In this document: positions 5,566 through 5,574 of the stretch, piece by piece | Position numbering within the stretch: the first letter of the stretch is position 1 | Layout: each line of letters starts with the position of its first letter | Assembly (NCBI GenBank): GCA_003663055.1 | Contig: QMZF01000095.1 | Location: 1 to 5,574, forward strand | DNA length: 5,574 nt | DNA from: Archaeoglobales archaeon | GTDB lineage: Archaea; Halobacteriota; Archaeoglobi; Archaeoglobales; Archaeoglobaceae | Direction: 5' to 3' | The notes under the pieces: generated by a model | Seen by the model: the letters and a program-made list of their open reading frames with translations, nothing else | Told to the model about the DNA's origin: nothing | Database searches by the model: none | Made by a program: the position numbers and the translations under genes

Positions 5566-5574
5566 TTGTCCAAA

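Noticed and set aside
1..5574. tRNA, rRNA or CRISPR array
   Set aside because: I saw no regularly spaced repeats and no tRNA-like or rRNA-like sequence on either strand.

Overview
The window looks like a piece of a euryarchaeal chromosome, most plausibly a thermophile of the Archaeoglobales type. This is an inference from archaeal TATA-like promoters, ribosome binding sites matching the archaeal 16S tail (AGGTGAT), GTG starts, Lys/Glu-rich proteins, a zinc-ribbon threonine synthase and an archaeal-type IS630 transposase. The first 4 kb is compact and mostly well conserved. From about 4.0 kb to the end the DNA is AT-rich and holds transposon debris.

Layout. (1) Positions 22-1341, plus strand: hypC and hypD, a tight pair for assembling the Fe(CN)2CO centre of [NiFe] hydrogenases. 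(2) Positions 1341-1714, plus strand: the slot right after hypD holds a decayed or mis-sequenced small gene. Coding-looking text continues across four frame changes; I do not recognise the product. No hypE is present in the window. (3) Positions 1698-2885, minus strand: a complete threonine synthase (thrC), convergent with the broken gene. (4) Positions 2886-2977: a 92-bp divergent promoter region with a good TATA box for thrC, placed so that its mRNA should be nearly leaderless, and a weaker one for the next gene. (5) Positions 2978-3985, plus strand: a radical SAM protein with a C-terminal helix-hairpin-helix, resembling the poorly characterised family predicted to act in DNA modification or repair (COG4277/TIGR03916-like). 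(6) Positions 4019-4893, minus strand: an IS630-family DD34E transposase pseudogene, missing its N-terminus and carrying one frameshift. (7) Positions 4901-5482: a probable remnant of a second element, with a 15-bp near-perfect inverted repeat at its ends and a broken C-terminal piece of an IS4/IS5-type transposase. (8) Positions 5552-5565: a strong TATA/BRE promoter for a gene starting just beyond the window.

HypC and HypD work together. ThrC and the radical SAM protein share only a divergent promoter region, and no functional link between them is evident. The best candidates for unexplored biology are the radical SAM/HhH protein, which has an extra N-terminal CxxC and no uracil-DNA glycosylase partner in view, and the broken gene behind hypD.
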